From Paenisporosarcina antarctica (GTDB taxonomy: Bacteria; Bacillota; Bacilli; Bacillales_A; Planococcaceae): a stretch of 64,000 nucleotides of DNA. Positions within the stretch are counted from its first letter, which is position 1; each line of letters begins with the position of its first letter. The stretch covers positions 2,858,001 to 2,922,000 of the forward strand of contig NZ_CP038015.1 of NCBI RefSeq assembly GCF_004367585.1, in the 5' to 3' direction. The position numbers and the translations under genes were made by a program. Positions 61,291 to 64,000 of this stretch are shown here, in pieces. The notes under the pieces were generated by a model. The model was not told where the DNA came from and made no database searches. It saw nothing but the letters and a program-made list of their open reading frames with translations.

Positions 61291-63460
61291 AATATGTGAC
61301 AACTCCGATTTCTTTAAACGTATTTATATCATAACTCTTGATTTCTTTCATTGAAATAGTATAAAGAGTGTCTCCTGCATATAGCATACGTTGAACTATA
61401 TTTTCCCAATCTTCATAAGGTTGACTAGGGTTTCTTTTAGTAATCATATTTGCAACTTGTTTAATTCCTTCTTCAGCTGTAATTTTATAAACAATTCCAC
61501 CCTCTCCTGCGTACTCACCGTATCCCTCTTTATTAGATCCTTCATATAAGGTCACAGGGAAACCATAGTATCCATTTTCACGATGTTGGAACAATGCTTT
61601 GTGATCGTATTGGATTGAGCTATACGTACCTTGTCCTCCAAGCATTTCCACATCTTTTTCTCTTGGGTTAGCGAAGTCGGTGACATCAAACAATGAAATC
61701 TTCATACCACCTGTGATAATTCTTGGTTGGCTCCCATTTTCACCTGCAATCGATTTGGTATCATATCCAAAGCCGATTAAATGATTTTCATCTAATGGAT
61801 GCAAGTAATTACTGAATCCCGGAATCTTCAATTCTCCTAACACTTTTGGTGCCGAAGGATTTGAAACATCCATGACAAACAGTGGATCTGTCTCTTTAAA
61901 CGTCACCATATAAGCTTTATCTCCCATAAAGCGTGCAGAGTAAATACGCTCTCCTTTAGCTAAACCTTCAATTGCTCCGACTTGATTCATTCCAGCATCT
62001 AAAATAAATAAGTTATTTTCAGATGGTGATTGATCCCACGCAAAGCCTTTAGTTGTCACTACACGGAAGTACCCTTCATGCTCATCCATAGAAAACTGAT
62101 TAAGTAGCATGCCTGTCACTTCACCAGATGAAACAAAGTCAACATCTGTACCATCAAGTGTAAATTTAAAAATTTCTGTGTTTGTTGCTTGCGGATTCCA
62201 AATATCTATAGAAGTTCGGTTATTATTTTTGGTCACTGGCATATACATTGGTGCTGTTAAATATAAGGTTTCTTTTGACATATACAGCGCATTACTAGAA
62301 CCTAAGTAGCCTTTTGTTACTACTTTCGAATTTTTTGGATTGTTAAGGTCCATCGCTGTAATCACGCTGTATGTTCCTTCTATAGTTCCAGGCAAGATTG
62401 ATAAGTCAGAGAATGACATGGGTAAAGCTTCATCACCTTTTTTACTATCAAATGTGTATGGTCGAAGTTCTACATCTCCACCATCTGCTAGCATCCAATA
62501 ATTAGGTGCTACATTCGTCACAAAGTATAATATATTGTCTGTTAAACGAGCTCCATTTATATACCCTTCTGCGCCGATTTCTCGAATTAGTTTCGGATTT
62601 TTCGTATTTTTTACATCGTAGAACCGAACATTTGTCGCGCTATTAAATGGCATCATCATTTTGCTATCTGCTGCCCCTGTTTTTCCTGAGTAATCATAGG
62701 GTATATATTTTTCACCGAGAACAATTAATGTATCTTTATTCAAAAACAATTGCATTGGATAAAACGACTTATCTTGTGGAAGTTCTGCAATTTTTTCCAT
62801 TGAGGAAGGTTTTCGGATATCAGTTATAATGACGCGACCATTGACAATGGCAAATATAAACTCACCATCAGTCTTTACGAGATCGGCTTCATCTACGCCT
62901 TCAACTTGGTTGTTAGTCTCTGAATAATCACCTTCTCTTCCAGTACCAGATGCTGATGATTCACTTGAATCCATTGAAGACGAGTCACTTTCTTCTGTGG
63001 CATTCATTTCCCCACCTGCATAATTTTGAGCCATCATTTTTTGTAGTTTTAAAAAGTAATCTTTCAATTCTTTTTCAGATTTCACTGATTGTAAATCTTT
63101 GTGAACAGTAAAGGATAGTTTGCTGGTCGACATGGACTTAAAGAATCCACCTTTTATAGCATTACGATTTACATGCAACGTATATGAACCCGTTTTCAAG
63201 TTTGACACTTCAACAGAGAGACCGTTTTCCAAAATTTTTAAATCGGCATCCACATCATTGTCTTGTTGATCAAGTAAATATATATCTCCATCATCAATGG
63301 CAGATTCTTTTAGTGGAACGGAGAAATTCGCCTTCCATCCTTGTTCCTTTAAAGCAATTGATGAAGCACTTACCGTCACTTTATCAATAAAAAACGCAAA
63401 TGATAATACGCTGATAGCCACTACTGCTGCAATAATTACCCATATACTTCGCTTTTTCAT
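61289..63460 (-). CDS. Beta-propeller domain protein, secreted or membrane-anchored
   Basis: A 723-residue protein with an N-terminal TM segment or signal (residues 6-25). A short beta-sandwich-like domain follows (about 30-110, LKEQGWKANFSVPLKES). Next is an acidic Ser-rich linker (EESDSSSMDSSESSASG, about 160-178), then EGVDEADLVKTDGEFIFAIVNGR, the conserved start of the secreted beta-propeller family (Beta_propel). The remainder is a repeated-blade propeller. Function is unknown; it probably acts outside the membrane. ATG start at 63460 behind AAGGGAAG. Monocistronic. Confidence 0.88.
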   Translation of the reverse strand: MKKRSIWVIIAAVVAISVLSFAFFIDKVTVSASSIALKEQGWKANFSVPLKESAIDDGDIYLLDQQDNDVDADLKILENGLSVEVSNLKTGSYTLHVNRNAIKGGFFKSMSTSKLSFTVHKDLQSVKSEKELKDYFLKLQKMMAQNYAGGEMNATEESDSSSMDSSESSASGTGREGDYSETNNQVEGVDEADLVKTDGEFIFAIVNGRVIITDIRKPSSMEKIAELPQDKSFYPMQLFLNKDTLIVLGEKYIPYDYSGKTGAADSKMMMPFNSATNVRFYDVKNTKNPKLIREIGAEGYINGARLTDNILYFVTNVAPNYWMLADGGDVELRPYTFDSKKGDEALPMSFSDLSILPGTIEGTYSVITAMDLNNPKNSKVVTKGYLGSSNALYMSKETLYLTAPMYMPVTKNNNRTSIDIWNPQATNTEIFKFTLDGTDVDFVSSGEVTGMLLNQFSMDEHEGYFRVVTTKGFAWDQSPSENNLFILDAGMNQVGAIEGLAKGERIYSARFMGDKAYMVTFKETDPLFVMDVSNPSAPKVLGELKIPGFSNYLHPLDENHLIGFGYDTKSIAGENGSQPRIITGGMKISLFDVTDFANPREKDVEMLGGQGTYSSIQYDHKALFQHRENGYYGFPVTLYEGSNKEGYGEYAGEGGIVYKITAEEGIKQVANMITKRNPSQPYEDWENIVQRMLYAGDTLYTISMKEIKSYDINTFKEIGVVTY

Positions 63461-63636
63461 AATGGTATCTTCCCTTCTTAATGTCTCGTTATTGCATTAG
63501 ACCGTTAGCAAATAATATGGTTTCACTAATTCGGTAATTAATTATTCATTTAGAATAGTTTGTCAAATCGTATATCTTATATATAAAACATAGGATAGAG
63601 TAGACTTTGAACGAAAAAATCGAAGGGGGTAGAATA

Positions 63637-64000
63637 TTGAAAACTCTTACACGTTTTTCCAACACACTTATGGAACGGTACTTGCCGGACCCATACATAT
63701 TCGTAGCTATTTTAACTTTACTTGTTTTTGGATTAGGAGTTGGATTAACAGATTCAAGTCCACTAGATATGGTAGTTTATTGGGGGGATGGCTTTTGGGG
63801 GTTACTTGCTTTCACTATGCAAATGGTAATTGTTCTAGTTGCTGGTCATGTATTAGCCAGTAGTCCTGTCTTTAAGAAATTACTTAGTACCATGGCTCGT
63901 GGAGCAAAGTCACCGGGTTCTGCGATATTGCTCGTGACCTTTGTTTCATTGATCGCTTGTTGGATTAATTGGGGCTTTGGTTTAGTCATTGGGGCATTAT
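63637..64000 (+). CDS. Short-chain fatty acid transporter (AtoE family), cut by window edge
   Basis: The first 121 codons of a polytopic membrane protein. It starts with TTG at 63637 behind AAGGGGG. The N-terminal sequence MKTLTRFSNTLMERYLPDPYIFVAILT is that of the AtoE/TIGR00366 short-chain fatty acid transporters, with further hydrophobic segments and GAKSPGSAILLVTF and CWINWGFGLVIGAL. It would take up acetoacetate or butyrate-like acids. The rest is to the right of the window. Confidence 0.85.
   Translation, partial: MKTLTRFSNTLMERYLPDPYIFVAILTLLVFGLGVGLTDSSPLDMVVYWGDGFWGLLAFTMQMVIVLVAGHVLASSPVFKKLLSTMARGAKSPGSAILLVTFVSLIACWINWGFGLVIGAL

Overview
The window is about 64 kb of low-GC Gram-positive chromosome, most likely from a Bacillales species near the Planococcaceae/Sporosarcina group. 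Supporting this are strong AGGAGG ribosome sites with frequent TTG and GTG starts, a bacillithiol gene pair (yojF-bshB2), a Zur-controlled COG0523 protein (YciC/ZagA type), a YtrA-type GntR/ABC operon, HelD, an SE1561-type small protein, and the GC-rich dispersed palindromic element common in these genomes. The family placement is inference. No phage, plasmid or conjugative module is visible. The two window edges cut an ABC permease gene (left) and a short-chain fatty acid transporter gene (right).

Layout. 1-1.9 kb: minus-strand oligopeptide-type ABC permease pair, the second gene frameshifted. 2.1-4.7 kb: yojF, bshB2 and a YjiH-type Gate membrane protein. 4.9-11.1 kb: CoA transferase, SDR-type threonine dehydrogenase, a membrane-anchored TPR-like protein, an AlkD-type protein and kbl. 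Between the CoA transferase and tdh lies 1.2 kb packed with repeats. 11.3-17.8 kb: two sister composite repeats, each holding a different deletion remnant of an ISL3 transposase. They bracket a P-loop ATPase, a YczE-type membrane protein, a YbaK-type deacylase and topB. 17.8-31.4 kb: housekeeping and stress genes (flavin reductase, TIP30-like protein, ABC-F ATPase, phospholipase D-like protein, lone ECF sigma factor, CNNM/CBS protein, dipeptidase, nitroreductase, PlsY-like enzyme, DegV, Amidase_6 protein). 31.4-39.9 kb: IS1182 remnant, site-2 protease, DUF6241 protein, tRNA-Ala, DUF2804 protein, GDPD-kynA operon, helD. 40-42.3 kb: gene-free repeat block. 42.3-64 kb: Zur-box-controlled zagA, double GNAT, acyltransferase, heterodimeric ABC exporter, EamA transporter, PAS-PAS-GGDEF-EAL protein, two-part ThrE exporter, GntR/ABC operon, adenine deaminase, beta-propeller protein, AtoE-type transporter.

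Functional links. kbl and tdh together convert threonine to glycine plus acetyl-CoA, although they are not one operon here. yojF and bshB2 serve bacillithiol synthesis. The GntR gene, ATPase, permease and an unrecognised exported protein form one tightly packed operon. Its promoter is covered by a perfect inverted repeat that the GntR protein probably binds. zagA has a near-perfect Zur box just downstream of its -10.

The most unusual signal is several unrelated families of short intergenic arrays with a repeat period of exactly 21 bp, two DNA turns. Family A (motif TACAACGT) has three copies and family B (motif GCAAC) has two. Each family has its own conserved end, and spacing is kept exactly although the sequence between motifs has diverged. 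A looser array of 19-21 bp period lies at 49.6 kb. I do not recognise these as a described element class.
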